A stretch of 64,000 nt of DNA from Tubiluchus corallicola (taxonomy: Eukaryota; Priapulida; Priapulimorpha; Priapulimorphida; Tubiluchidae), in NCBI GenBank assembly GCA_030141605.1, contig JAQGDQ010002371.1, positions 628,547 through 692,546 of the forward strand, in the 5' to 3' direction. The position numbers were made by a program, and so were the translations under genes. This document shows, in pieces, positions 14,501 through 25,274 of this stretch (position 1 is the stretch's first letter; each line of letters starts with the position of its first letter). The notes under the pieces were generated by a model. It was given only the letters and a program-made list of their open reading frames with translations, had not been told where the DNA came from and did no database searches.

Positions 14501-17500
14501 ATAAGAACCCATCAACACATGATAATGAAACAACACAGATTCTGACTGGCAGGAAGAGCAGATTGCAAGTGCAGAGTTCTATGGAGATGAGATCAACACC
14601 CGAAGAAGTGCTCGTGGTAGAAACTACTCAAGATGGTTAGTTAAGAATTTGTTTTGCTAACGACCCTCAGGCATACGTGTTATTATTGGCTAAATGACGT
14701 ATAACAGAAATAAATGATCTGTTTGTTTTTTCAAAATTATTGTGCACTGATGATTTATCAGTCATTGAAGTATGTACTATTAACTAATTGTCAATTTACT
14801 ATTATGGAATAACATACATGTTCATTCTTAAGTGAACCTAAAAAGTCATTCTTCGTTAACTTGAAAAGTTAATATTTGCCTTGTTATTGCTTGTACAGTC
14901 AAACATTTACAAAAGACTTTCAAATGAAATGAGTATAATGAATAATGAATGTAATGAATATGCATTAACTGTAGTTATGCATGTTTGTGAGTATTTCATC
15001 TATTATGTAAAAATTCTAACCTGCTTTTATAAGTGTGTCTTGCTAAAAAGCAGAGTGGTAATTTAAAACTGATATTTCACACCTCTCTTGTGTAAGTGTT
15101 ATAAAGTTAATTAGAAATGATGTACAGATTGACAAAGTTCTACTAAATACAACAGTATGGGTGCCAATTTATTTATCAAGGGGATATTAATTCATAAAAT
15201 ATATTCTGTGAGTTTATCAATTATAGTGTTTGGTAGTTATTTATGTTGCTATTTATGACTCAACCGTTTCAGGCCCAAAAGAAGAGACCCAAATTTCTTT
15301 AAAGAATTCTCTGAGCCCTACAACGACTGAACGGCGCAGTCGACTCTTGAAGATGCACTCAATTCACGAAAACAGTAAGTATGATTTTATGTCATTGTTG
15401 AGTGTTTGTTTATCTTTTAATTTGTTTGTCACTTACTGCCCCACATTACTGTGATTTCAAATTTATTTTTATCAATCTGGCTTGAAAATATTAGTATTGT
15501 AAATATCAATTTTGATAAAGTTGTTATGCTGCAATGTTGTAACTCTTTCAGCTTGAGTCCAAGTCGAGTCCCAAGTCTTTGGGGATCAAGTCCGAGTTAA
15601 GTCTCAGCTCATTCTGGCCCAAGTCTCGAGTCATTAAACCCAAGTCTGAATTGAGTTTTAAGTCATTATGTCTATGTCTAAGTCGAGTCTTAAGTCATGT
15701 TCACTTCAAATCAAGTTTCAAGTCAAAGTAATTTAGGATTTAATCGATTCCCATGTTCTTGTTTAATAGTAATTGACTGTTGTTGTTAATTTTGGCATTA
15801 TTTTCCTTATTACTGCACTACATTTATTACTACAAACATTGGCTAATGTTGATGTTTTGCTATACATCAAACTATCCGTGCAAGATAAATTATTTTACAA
15901 ATGATTTTACACTTAAGTTTGCAATGGTGTTGTACCGAGTATCTGTATGACATAAAAGTAACTTTACAATCAGTAGTACTAATTACATTCTACAAGAAGT
16001 TATTCTAGTTACTTATTACATTTACTCTTATTACATTATCTGACAATCCTGTGTGTTCTTACTAACAAGCCACTTTGTCTGAAGACCCATTCAATTAATA
16101 GTCGCACTAATAGCTGAGCAACTAAATACTTTATTAGCCAGTTTAGAAAAGCTGCTGTTAAAAAAGCTGTCTATGATGTATTTTGAGTTTTTCTCATGCA
16201 ACATCAAGGGTATGTTTAATGTTGTTAATTATTAAAGTTTTTAACTGAGTGCAGAGCAGATGCAAACACTGCTGCTGAACCTAGAGACTTTAAGAATTGA
16301 CACTTTAGGCATAATGCAAATATGGCTTTAGACAATGAACACTGGTCTAACGTGGGATTGAAATGCTTTCACAAGTAATAACAATTTAACTATTTAGTTA
16401 TAACGTGCATCATTATTGTTTGTTTTACTGTTCGTGTAGTCTGAGCCACTAATCAAGTCAGTACTTTATTGTTTTGAGTCCAAGTCAAATAGCGAGTCAT
16501 TTATTATAAGTGTCAGTCAAATCTGGAATCAGTGCCATGCAAGTTGAAGTCGAGTCTGACTCTGAGATGCTGAGCAATTTTCTCAACAAAGGCAATTTAT
16601 TGATATTTTTTCAGTGTGCTAGACTTTTATGCTTACTTTGTTGCAAAGTATAGATAGAAAGATTTTACAAAATAAAGAGATAATTTTATGCACATTATTT
16701 TAACTAATATTAGTTATTATTGTTCTGTCAGATAAAAAAGTGGATGACGAGCAAAGATCGGACTCTGCTTTAGGTAATACCATGTCGTCATCATTGGATA
16801 CAGTTGACAAAAATAAAGAAACCAAAGAGGTTCCTAAAGGTGTGTAATTTGTGTACTTGTGTTTCTATAAAAATGTTGTTTTGTTACACCAGAAAGTCCT
16901 ATTAACAATACTGTATATATTGTACTATATATTGGTTACCCACATGCAGCTGTTATTTTCAATGGCATCAGATTATTTTGGTAAATCACAGGCCTAAGAC
17001 ATGCTTAACCAAAAATAAAATTTATAGCGGCCTTAGTTAAGCTTCAGCAACAAACTAGTTAGTTAAGACTTAGTGGTGTTATTGATTCAAAAAAGTATGA
17101 GATGTAGAAAATTTGTGCTTCAAATGAAGATTTTGCATTAAATATTTTTTTAAGCAGTTTACATCATCTGTTTGTTGACATTATTATGTGTTAAAAAGTT
17201 TTTATAAATTATTTGTTTTTGTAGATAACAAAGCTGCTAGTAGTCTAGAATCAGGCATCTCTTTAGAGGACACAACTTCTAAGATAGAGAAGAAGAAAAA
17301 GGTTAGCAAAAACCAGGTTGCTCCTCAAGAAGGCCCACTGAATGTGTGGAATGAAAGTAAATTTGACCGCACACGTCCAGTGTCTATTGTGCAACCCATG
17401 GTGAATGGCATGCCACTTCAACAACAGCAGTCAGCAAAAGAAACATCTTCTTCATATAAAGAGAGTGATGACACATCGAGAAATGTGGACACTGCTGCTT

Positions 17501-17832
17501 TACCTGGCCAAACAGATGCCGGTGTAAATGCAACTGCTAACACAGAATCAGTTGCTGCTTCTGGGAATCTTATAAATGAAAGTATTGATTTTGATGTACA
17601 ACCTCATGAATTAGCAACATTGAGAAGGGCTTCGATAACTCCTAGTCTAATGTCTGCATCACTTGACTTGGAAGATAACATGCAGCATGACGCCCGTACT
17701 TTGGATGCAGAGGTTACTGTGCACCAAGAAAGCAGTGCAGTAAGCAGTAGCAGTGCTGGAGTAGATAATTTAGCTTATGTACCAGAAAGTGATTCACCAA
17801 ATGCTGTTAAACACAAGCCACCAAAATCGTAA
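2559..17832 (+). CDS. Cyclic-nucleotide-gated cation channel, B-type (CNGB/CNGL-like) subunit
   Basis: Twenty coding exons: 2559-2671, 3027-3214, 4690-4894, 5967-6106, 6209-6373, 6852-7060, 7397-7447, 7754-7840, 8889-9082, 9460-9601, 10085-10244, 10704-10801, 11328-11411, 11685-11803, 13928-14074, 14252-14375, 14494-14635, 15273-15374, 16732-16839, 17225-17832. All introns are GT-AG and the lengths sum to 3186 nt (1061 aa plus stop). A TGA lies immediately before the ATG in frame. Residues 1-270 are a Ser/Arg-rich cytoplasmic N terminus, 271-340 hold S1-S2, 358-451 S3-S5, and 451-498 the pore helix, filter and S6 (TSIGNNPKP at 464-472). The C-linker begins at 499 ([16 protein letters not shown]). 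The cyclic-nucleotide-binding domain runs about 585-701, with the phosphate cassette GSVFGEIS and the GGNRRTADV strand. The tail from about 740 to 1061 is acidic and Ser-rich. Such subunits form plasma-membrane cation channels opened by cGMP or cAMP, normally as heteromers with A subunits. The filter lacks the Glu of A subunits. Confidence 0.93.
5571..5703. repeat. Compound (TGG)n-(GAT)n microsatellite in channel intron 3
   Basis: An imperfect trinucleotide array runs first as GGT/TGG units with interruptions, then as nearly pure GAT units. It lies in the intron between coding exons 3 and 4. Apparent poly-Ser, poly-Pro and poly-Thr frames across it are artefacts of the repeat. Confidence 0.9.
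12096..12400 (-). repeat. Probable SINE-like retroposon in channel intron 14
   Basis: Read on the minus strand, the segment starts with a tRNA-A-box-like stretch (GTGGCTAAGGCAGTGG) and ends in an A-rich tail of AAATAAATAAATAAC. The tail is preceded by ATGGTTCA. A segment at about 37196-37497 ends with a closely similar tail preceded by ATGGTCCAT, in the same orientation. There is no clear B box, and family and exact boundaries are uncertain. Confidence 0.35.
12792..13298. mobile_element. Pogo/Tigger-type MITE (507 bp, TA-flanked) in channel intron 14
   Basis: The left end reads CAGTGTTCCTTCACTACTTC and the right end, reverse-complemented, CAGTGTTCCCTCACTTATCG. Both are directly flanked by TA (12790-12791 and 13299-13300), the target duplication of Tc1/mariner/pogo elements. 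Further in, the left side repeats CTTCGCGG/CTTCACGGG words and the right side TTCGCGG/TTATCGCGGG words, so the ends carry related subterminal motifs. There is no transposase frame, so it is non-autonomous. Its ends differ from those of the pogo element at 61122-62092, so it belongs to another family. Terminal sequences starting CAGT-TCCCTC with TATCGCGG are typical of the Tigger/pogo group. Confidence 0.82.
15549..16572. mobile_element. Probable hAT-like non-autonomous insertion with AGTC-type repeats
   Basis: Both ends of this segment of channel intron 18 are built from degenerate copies of AAGTCGAGTC/CAAGTCTGAG words, while the middle (about 15740-16440) is ordinary AT-rich sequence. The left edge starts CAGCTTGAGTCC and the right edge closes with CTGAGATGCTG, giving a weak CAGC...GCTG terminal inversion. 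The 8-bp flanks (aactcttt and agcaattt) do not match well. Subterminal repeats of this kind occur in many hAT MITEs. The superfamily is therefore an inference and the exact ends are approximate. Confidence 0.4.
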
Positions 17833-18072
17833 TTCACTTTTCTATGGGATTTGTAAGGTGTGACATCCACTATTAATATTAAGATAACGTAATTTTTTTT
17901 ATTTGCAACAAAAATAAGTAATTATGAGGTGACTTAATATTGTACAATTAAGTCTTTTCTGTCCACAAAGTTAGTGTATAAAATTAAGTATGATGTTCGT
18001 CACATTTATTTTCAGGCACTTTTCAAGTTTTAAATCTGCAAATCATGTCTTTTTGCTTTTACCTCGTTTTGA

Positions 18073-18078
18073 ATTAAA
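18073..18078 (+). promoter_or_regulatory. Possible polyadenylation hexamer of the channel gene
   Basis: An ATTAAA hexamer lies 241 nt after the channel stop codon. No AATAAA was seen between 17833 and here. Position is the only support. Confidence 0.25.
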
Positions 18079-18985
18079 GCATGACAAACTAATACACTCA
18101 TGTTTTTCTACTTTTTTTGGAATTCCGTGATCACTCCTTAATCCTATATTCCAATATGCAACTAATACGTGAAATTTAAAAAAGTTTACCATTGAACCAT
18201 GTGTGCTCATGCATAACCTGACACCCATGAAACAACATTGTTATACATTAAAACCGAGCATTTTGGTAAACAACTTTTGAATAATTTATTAAATAAGGGA
18301 TTACTCGTACGCAAGCACAAGATCTAAATACATTCACACATCTAACACAAGGTAAACCACAGGTAAAATCACAAAGTAGAACAGAAGAGGACAGGATTAA
18401 ATCGAGCTGGCAATAGTGACACATCTTATACAATATACACAGTGGCATACAAACTGGGTACCAAAATAATTATTTTACAAGGTATATTTAAAATTAGCTT
18501 AGGAAGCTTACAAAAGATAAAATAACATTACAAAATTGTATTGTTTTGGTGACAATAATATAGTACATGTATAAACTATAAACAGTCTGCAATAGTAGGA
18601 AAACAAAAACAGAAACTTTCAAGGGATACTTGACTTGAGGACATTACACCTTAGCAAGGCTATACATAAATTGTCTGCAAAAAATTAATTTTTATACAGC
18701 AACAACCAGACAGCTCAAAAGTTTTCAATTCTTTAAACTGTGTTCATTTATCTTTGATCACAAAAATACTTTGGACTGTAAATGAATTACTCTCTGTTCA
18801 AGTGCTTTTTGCATAAGTAACAGTTTTCACTTTTATGACACTTTAATTACGTTAAAAAATTTAAATTCATTCTGCTTATGCTATCTGAATCAATTTGTGA
18901 TGTTTAACATTTAAACATGTTAGCTAGTGATACTTTGGTTTATCAATGTGCTATGAAACAAATGCAAATGAACTGCCAGTTTTCA

Positions 18986-18991
18986 TTTAAT
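18986..18991 (-). promoter_or_regulatory. Possible polyadenylation hexamer of the LRR gene
   Basis: On the minus strand this reads ATTAAA, about 92 nt after the LRR stop codon. A canonical AATAAA (plus-strand TTTATT at 18285-18290) lies farther downstream and could be the main or an alternative signal. If it is used, the 3' UTR would run close to the end of the convergent channel gene. Confidence 0.25.
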
Positions 18992-19082
18992 GAAATAAGC
19001 TTCTGATGTTTGTTTTTGAAAAGTTTTGACATTTACCATGCAATTTTTACAATCATGTTCATAACAAACAAACATAATGACA

Positions 19083-20888
19083 CTATACAGAAGTTGCCCA
19101 AGAGACAGGCCGTTCTTTTTTGCCTTCATTATGCTTTTCTATTAGTTTTGTCCGGCCTTCACTTTCAACTACCGGATTTTGGTTTTTACCGAGCGATGCA
19201 TCCAGTGGAACATTAGCATCAACTTCCTCCCGCCACAAGTGATCAGTTTTTTGTCCATCAGAAAACTCTTCCTCATGTGTGTAGTAAGTGATTTCTCGTC
19301 TTTTCCAGAAAATGGCTATTAGTATTGCCAACAACACAGCAATGACCATAACTGCAATTGCAACTCCAAGTCTTGCATCCATGTTTAAGCGTTTAGCTCT
19401 AAACACCATAGGGCATGTCGCAATATGACTTGCATTCAAATTTCTGATGTACATCCCAGCATACTCTGCAGGTGTTGCACATTTTAAGCAAGTGATGTGT
19501 TTTGGATCAGAAGTACAGTTAACTGGATACAATTCCTGAATCCACTCATACACCGGACGAATTACACAGTTACAGTGCCATGGGTTATCGCTAAGAGAAA
19601 CACTAACTGTCTTTAATTCATCAACAAGGTCAACATCAAGTTGAAAAAATGAGTTGCCACTCAGGTCTATATGGCAAGAATACACAGAAAGGTCTTTTAC
19701 AATCTTTGGATCAAAAGTTGATAGGTTATTGTTCCTGAGAATAAGTTGACTCAGTCTTAGAATGTATGGAATGGAACTGCGTGGCAGCTCACTCAAGCTG
19801 CAGTTTGTAAGGTTAAGCACCACTAGCTCTGATAACATATTGAGCAAAAGGTCTAGTTTTTCTACATCAAGCTGATTTCCACTTAAGTCTATCTCTTCCA
19901 ACCTACCAGAAATCGGTGCAAGAATGTTGGGATCAATTTCATCCCAATTGTTATAAGCAAGGGATATACTTCGAGTCGTCAAACCTTCCAGAGAACTGGG
20001 TAGGATACCTTCACTGAGCCTGTTATGAGACAAGCTCAGCACATCTAAACTGAGTCCCTCAAATAAGTTATCAGGAATGCTAATTAGTTCATTATCATCA
20101 AGGTACAGCTCTTTTAACATCTTCAGACGTTTGGAGAAAACTCCTTTTTTAAACGGATGCAGCCGATTACTGCTTAAGTTCAAATACTCAAGATTTGCCA
20201 TATATTTGAATGTGTCCTCGTGTATGCCAGTTAAATTACAATTGCTTGCGTGTAGTTTCCTTAAACTATGTTGCACATCAAGGAACACATCTTTGTCTAA
20301 ATACCTTATCGGATTATCATTGAGAACTAGTGTTTCCAAATTATTTAGCTCCAAGAAGAATCTTGCGGGAAGCAAGTGAAGATCATTTCTGCCCATATTT
20401 AGGTACCGAAGTTGGGGCAGTGGTGCAAATTGTCCAGAAGCTATCTCTGATATATTATTACTATACAAGTTCAAATGTGTCACCAAAGAAATGCCAATCA
20501 GTTTCTTTTCACTGATGTGAGAAATGTTATTATAACTTAAATCTAACACCACGCAGCTGGATAAACCATAGAATGCATACTCTGCAATGCCATTAAGATT
20601 AGAATGTGTAATACGAAGCTGCTCGATGTTTGGATACTTTCTAAATGTCGCCTTTGGAATGCCATGAATGTAGTTGGAGCCGTTTTCGGGTGCACCGATT
20701 GTAAGTATATTCGTCCGAACATCAAACCCCTGTGGGATACTAGTCAGTCCACCTTTAACACATAGTGTTTGATGCCTTCTATTTTCCACAATGCTGCATT
20801 CACATTCTGCTGGGCACTTGAAGCAACAAACCTGCTTCTTGCTGATTGTCAGCAAAATGACGATCATCAATGTTAGAAATCCCGCCAT
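19083..20888 (-). CDS. Leucine-rich-repeat single-pass transmembrane protein
   Basis: Intronless 601-codon frame. Residues 1-20 are a hydrophobic signal peptide. CPAECEC follows as the LRR N-terminal cap. From about 75 to 430 there are roughly fifteen LRRs of the LxxLxLxxNxL type (for example LEYLNLSSNRL, LKELYLDDNEL). The Cys-rich C-terminal cap begins NPWHCNCV at about 435. The membrane helix is about 507-528 (LGVAIAVMVIAVLLAILIAI), followed by KRRE and a 73-residue cytoplasmic tail ending ATSV, which fits a class I PDZ ligand (Thr at -2, Val at 0). There are several NxS/T glycosylation sites. The architecture fits cell-surface adhesion or signalling receptors such as the LRRTM, LRRC and Slitrk types, but there is no Ig or FN3 domain and I cannot assign orthology. 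The start is supported by a strong context (A at -3, G at +4). Confidence 0.9.
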   Translation of the reverse strand: MAGFLTLMIVILLTISKKQVCCFKCPAECECSIVENRRHQTLCVKGGLTSIPQGFDVRTNILTIGAPENGSNYIHGIPKATFRKYPNIEQLRITHSNLNGIAEYAFYGLSSCVVLDLSYNNISHISEKKLIGISLVTHLNLYSNNISEIASGQFAPLPQLRYLNMGRNDLHLLPARFFLELNNLETLVLNDNPIRYLDKDVFLDVQHSLRKLHASNCNLTGIHEDTFKYMANLEYLNLSSNRLHPFKKGVFSKRLKMLKELYLDDNELISIPDNLFEGLSLDVLSLSHNRLSEGILPSSLEGLTTRSISLAYNNWDEIDPNILAPISGRLEEIDLSGNQLDVEKLDLLLNMLSELVVLNLTNCSLSELPRSSIPYILRLSQLILRNNNLSTFDPKIVKDLSVYSCHIDLSGNSFFQLDVDLVDELKTVSVSLSDNPWHCNCVIRPVYEWIQELYPVNCTSDPKHITCLKCATPAEYAGMYIRNLNASHIATCPMVFRAKRLNMDARLGVAIAVMVIAVLLAILIAIFWKRREITYYTHEEEFSDGQKTDHLWREEVDANVPLDASLGKNQNPVVESEGRTKLIEKHNEGKKERPVSWATSV

Positions 20889-20905
20889 GCTTCTTCCTCA
20901 TTCAT
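20859..20905 (-). promoter_or_regulatory. Short upstream ORF overlapping the LRR start codon
   Basis: An ATG 17 nt upstream of the LRR start opens a 10-codon frame (MNEEEAWRDF) that runs through the main ATG in another frame and stops at a TAA shortly inside the gene. Its initiation context is weak, so it could mildly reduce translation by diverting scanning ribosomes. The coordinates are approximate at the 3' end. It matters only if the transcript includes this leader, which the acceptor at 20916-20917 suggests. Confidence 0.4.
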
Positions 20906-20915
20906 AGTTTATAAC

Positions 20916-21026
20916 CTGAAACACAGAATAGGTTAGCTTTCTCTCGCAGCTTAATTATTTCTGATGAAGCGATTGCGTTTATTAGTTTTACTATGTTTGT
21001 CCACTCCCACCAAATTCCAAACTTAC
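20916..21026 (-). other. Candidate 5' UTR intron of the LRR gene
   Basis: On the minus strand a strong acceptor (tattctgtgtttcag) ends at 20916, only 27 nt before the LRR start codon. A consensus donor (gtaagt) begins at 21026, giving a 111-nt intron. A second consensus donor begins at 21077. A TATAAAG-like box on the minus strand at 21212-21218 lies at a suitable distance upstream of such a first exon. Confidence 0.4.
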
Positions 21027-21211
21027 GTTTGTTGACGGAGAGAGTAATAAACATTCTCTTAATAAACATCCACTTACTCGGCAAGACGCCAATTCTCATT
21101 CTCGTAAAAGGAAAAATGCCAGAGCATCGTATCAATTTTGAAATATCGTGATAGAAACAAGAACGACACTGACAAAAACTCAAAGAGAGTACCCAAATGT
21201 AAAGCAGTTTT

Positions 21212-21218
21212 CTTTATA
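21212..21218 (-). promoter_or_regulatory. Possible TATA box of the LRR gene
   Basis: The minus strand reads TATAAAG, about 320 nt upstream of the LRR start codon and upstream of the candidate first exon. In AT-rich DNA such a match arises often by chance. Confidence 0.2.
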
Positions 21219-22918
21219 ATAGCTAACAGCGAGACTATAAAGTTTAATCTACGTATAATGCACTATGCTTGTGTCTGGACGTAATTCTAAATGCGCTAGA
21301 AACCGGGCAACACTTCACAAATCATTTTACATTCCTTGAAGCGAAAGCGGCCATCATGCTTAACAGCTGTTGCAGCTTTCTTCACTTTGAGCGTCATAAA
21401 GGTTTGAACTTTAGAAATTTAGGTTAACTCATTATGCGTAAAGTGGCTGTAGGTCATGATCAATTAGGCTATTAATTATATGATAGTTTAATTTAATACA
21501 TAAATTTTTATTTAGTACAAAAAAGAACGAGCGCTGTTCAGTAACAACTCGCCCCAAGTGGGATTTCACCATCGTCTTCTATATCTAAACAGACATGCCA
21601 CGCGCGATATCTGATTTAGCAAGCGGACGATTTTAGGCTCTGCATAAATAATCAAACAACAGTAGCTTTCTGTTTAAGTGTGGCTGAAGCCAAGTTATTG
21701 CGGATTCATTATAGCACCACGATGCCTGACCTTGGTTGATTGAATAAAACAGGCCTTGGTTATGTCCATGTGCACAAAACTGACTTAGCATTTGAAACAT
21801 CGCTTTACGCAAATTGAAAAGGCTGTATTGTAGTTTCAGAGTGATGGAACGTATATATAAGCGTTATGTAACTCTGTCTTACAGGCGGGATACGTTGATC
21901 ATTTAATGTGAAGATGATGAGGCTGGTAAGACCTGCATATTATGTATTTGCTAACAATTCAGTAATAAAAACCTACACACCAGTAAAGCAGTTATCGGTA
22001 TTTATTTAGGACCTAATTATGTAATAACGAGGGTCTGTACCTAAAAGAAAATCTGTACTCACATACTCATGGCATTAAGCACGTAATCCGAAGATTCCTA
22101 GTTCAAATTCAAACTGAGCCTAGTTCTTCTCATTTCGATCATTTCGGCGTCCTAACGTTTGATTTCAAAAATCCAGAAACTAAAGACATGCATTGTTATT
22201 TAATATTGATATTAAGGTCATTAATAGTTGCCTATTTCTAAAAATCTCATTTTTTGACACATTTGGCAGTACATTTTGCTGTGTTAATGTGGATTGGTAT
22301 TGTTTTAGCCACTAATTAGTTTTTTAGTTTTGTGCTTTCACGACAACGTAGAGCCCTAGCAGTATTTAAAAGCTATGCTGTGCGCTCAAAATAATAGTGT
22401 TGCTCAAATGTTGATCTCTCTAGACTACCGAAGTCTGTAACTCACAATAAACTTCACAAAACTGAAGATATTTCTGCTACATCGCCTTGCAGAACGTCGC
22501 CATAAAACACTGCCCTATTGATCGTCTACATTTAAAAGCCAGCACATTTCTCAAATTTTACTCAGAAACATTGCTGAAGCCATGTATATTGTCTGCACAT
22601 TCCTCGACGTTTGCTTCAATATTTATCTTGTTTATTTTCAATTCGGATTCAACGAGTATTTGGAAAACTTATGCCGTCTGATAATAATATTAATAGACAG
22701 AATTATTAATTTGCCAGCTGGCGGTGTGATACAAGTCACGAGTCATTCGAAATTAATGTATAATTGGCCTAGATTTGATAGTCAGTCATGCAAGCAGCTG
22801 AGAATTGTTATAAGAACTCGAATTTCATGGCGTAACTTTTTAAGAGATTGCTTATGAAGCCACTTTTATCGTAATACGTTTCATTGTATGTATTATAAAA
22901 TTGATTCAATTGCCTTAA

Positions 22919-23123
22919 GTGGCATTTATCTGGCATCCGGAATGCGTTACGCATTATCCACTTACGAAATAGCAGCGTATAAAAATCAATAGGAAATAGC
23001 TGCAGAAAAAATAACGCATAACGCAGGTCTGATAAACGGGTGCGTTGAAAACAATATAAGCCAATTTTGTCTAGTCCGCATTCGCATAATGCATATGCAT
23101 TCCGGATGCCAGGTAAACGCCAC
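22919..23123 (+). mobile_element. TTAA-flanked MITE, copy A
   Basis: A TTAA lies at each edge (22915-22918 and 23124-23127). Inside, inverted ends of about 35-40 bp begin GTGGC(A/G)TTTA(T/C)CTGGCATCC with few mismatches. The core contains GGAAATAGCTGCAGAAAAA and AACGCATAACGCAGGTCTGA. The 205-bp element has no coding capacity; a frame at 22808-23155 merely runs across it. The TTAA target points to the piggyBac superfamily, although the ends lack the usual CCY start. Confidence 0.75.
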
Positions 23124-23298
23124 TTAAGTTGACGTAGAGTTTTTAGGTAATCCAATTATGTTTGCCTCTTTTATTAACAATCTTTTAAATTTTAGCCTTT
23201 TGATATTTTGTCGGATTTTGAAGCTGAAAATCGGTGTCAATTAGGAAGAAAAAAGGAAAGCAAATAAAACCACTACGCCTAGTGATTTACTTTATTAA

Positions 23299-23491
23299 AA
23301 TGGCGTTTAGCTAGCATCAGGAATGCGCATGCGTTGTAGATGAGGAATAGATAAAATCGGTTTATATTGTTTTCAATGTACCCTTTCATCAGACCTGTGT
23401 TATGCGTTAGTTTTTCTGCAGCTATTTCCTATTTTTATGCGCTGCTATTCCGCAGATGGATAACGCATAACGCATTCCAGGTAAACGCCAT
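23299..23491 (-). mobile_element. TTAA-flanked MITE, copy B (opposite orientation)
   Basis: The reverse complement of this segment shares its ends and core with copy A (GGAAATAGCTGCAGAAAAA, the AACGCATAAC block, and TTGAAAACAATATAA). TTAA is present at 23295-23298 and 23492-23495, with a one-base slip at one end. It starts about 170 bp after copy A ends, so together they form a potential long inverted repeat. Confidence 0.72.
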
Positions 23492-24715
23492 TTAAGGCTT
23501 TTTTTAATTAAATTAGCACCACGAATTTGAATGAATAAACAGCGGAAGTTAGTTGATTAAATATATTCGCGAGTTTTATTAATCTATCGTCACATGTTCA
23601 CTCCTCAACTTCACAATTGTATGAAACTAATTACGGCTGCTATTATATTGTCATTTATTTATCAATCTTCATCAAAAAATAATTATCATTTGGCTGATCA
23701 CACTGGTGGATATGCTCGGAAACGTATACGCTAATTTACCCCACCAAATCATTTTTTATAATTAACTTTTCGACTAGTTATTGATCATAAAGTAATAAAA
23801 GAGGGGGTTAGATTGCTTATTGCCATAAGCAGCTACAGCTTGAGGACGCGTTGTATAATACACAAGAATATTGTTGTCACAGATACAGCTTTATATTTAC
23901 CCCCAAATGAAATAGCATTTATATATACATAGAGACTGAGTAAACATCGTGTCATGTTTTCTTTACCAATCCAAGTCATCTACTGACTAATTACAGTAAC
24001 ACTGCCTATATGTGTTACACCTCTGAACATGCATGATACATGTCCACAATAGGGTTATATTGTCCCAAATCTTCGCAACTTCAAATTCCCACAGTTAAAG
24101 AATGTGCCTGCGTAGCTAATGCTTGTCAGAGAAATTTTTCTGACAGTTTTTCCTGTCTAAATTTTTTAGGTAGCAGGTGCTATCGAAACAGTATGTTCAA
24201 TTCTCTTCAATGTTTAAAAGGTAATGAGTTGAACTGTTTACTGTTTTGTTGCAACGCAGTAGACTTTTGAATCTTCGAGCTGTTATCTGTGACTTGAATT
24301 CTGATTTGCCGCGAGCATTCTTTCACGTCGGATATTTTCCAACATTGCCGTGAGATTTTAGTTAGTGAAACTTAAAGCAACAGAGCAGTCACGCAGTCAG
24401 ACATACTATAATCAGATTGCACAGATATTTCTCAAAAGCTAGATTCCAGAAAAGCGCACACTAACATACAAACTACTACACATACTTTTCAACAGCACTC
24501 AGGCACAAAACAGATCACTGTTTGAAAACCTAACATGCTCTTTTTCTTGTTCTCACAATTATTTTTTACACAACTGTATAATTGATTTGCCTTTATTTCG
24601 AAAGTAAACTTGACAAGGGCTAACAGGTTAGAAAAACTATTAGTTGGTTTTTAGGAGCATTCCATGCAACAAACGAAAAGCATGTGTGTTTGTGTGTAAA
24701 TTTAACCCTTTCAAC

Positions 24716-25274
24716 ACGGTATGTACAAATCGGTTATGAATTATATTTTTGCTGATGCATTTTTTATTCATTACAACAAGTTTCTTATACTGATATCAGT
24801 AATGAAACTAGCCTATAATTCAATTGAAATTTTGAACTGTGAACTGAGCAACATCGGTATTTCTGTCATTTTTTCAGACAGGGAATGATCTGCAAAAAAA
24901 ACAAACATTTCAAATCTCGTTGCATCTTAACTTTTTCAAACAGCAAAAAATGCAGTATCAGAAAAAATAGCCAAAAAAAATCACAAACTTTTGTCATTAT
25001 GGTGTACTGAGTCAGGATTTTCAAATGCAGAAAAAGCTTTCTTATAACAAAATTAGGGAATACTTTTTGTGTTTAAACTTAAAAATGGTGATTGCAAACT
25101 TTTCGACAATTAAAATTGCGTTAATCTGGCCCTTTTTCCACATATACAATAAGTGACTTTGTTTCTGTACACGTAGTTGAATTGTGTTAAGTGTTAGCAA
25201 TAATTAAAATTTATTTTTATTATAGTAAATAGCACGGTCTTTTCATTTCTGCTAGCAGCGAGAGAGTGAAAGGG
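24716..25274. mobile_element. piggyBac-like MITE (559 bp)
   Basis: The left edge is TTAA followed by CCCTTTCAACACGG. The right edge is GAGAGTGAAAGGG followed by TAAA, one base from TTAA. Terminal CCCTTTCA inverted repeats next to TTAA are the pattern of piggyBac elements. The interior is AT-rich with no transposase frame. The inverted match is short (8-9 bp), so the boundaries are well supported only if other copies share them. Confidence 0.5.

Noticed and set aside
22808-23155. 115-codon minus-strand ORF
   Set aside because: It lies across a palindromic MITE and has no recognisable domain.
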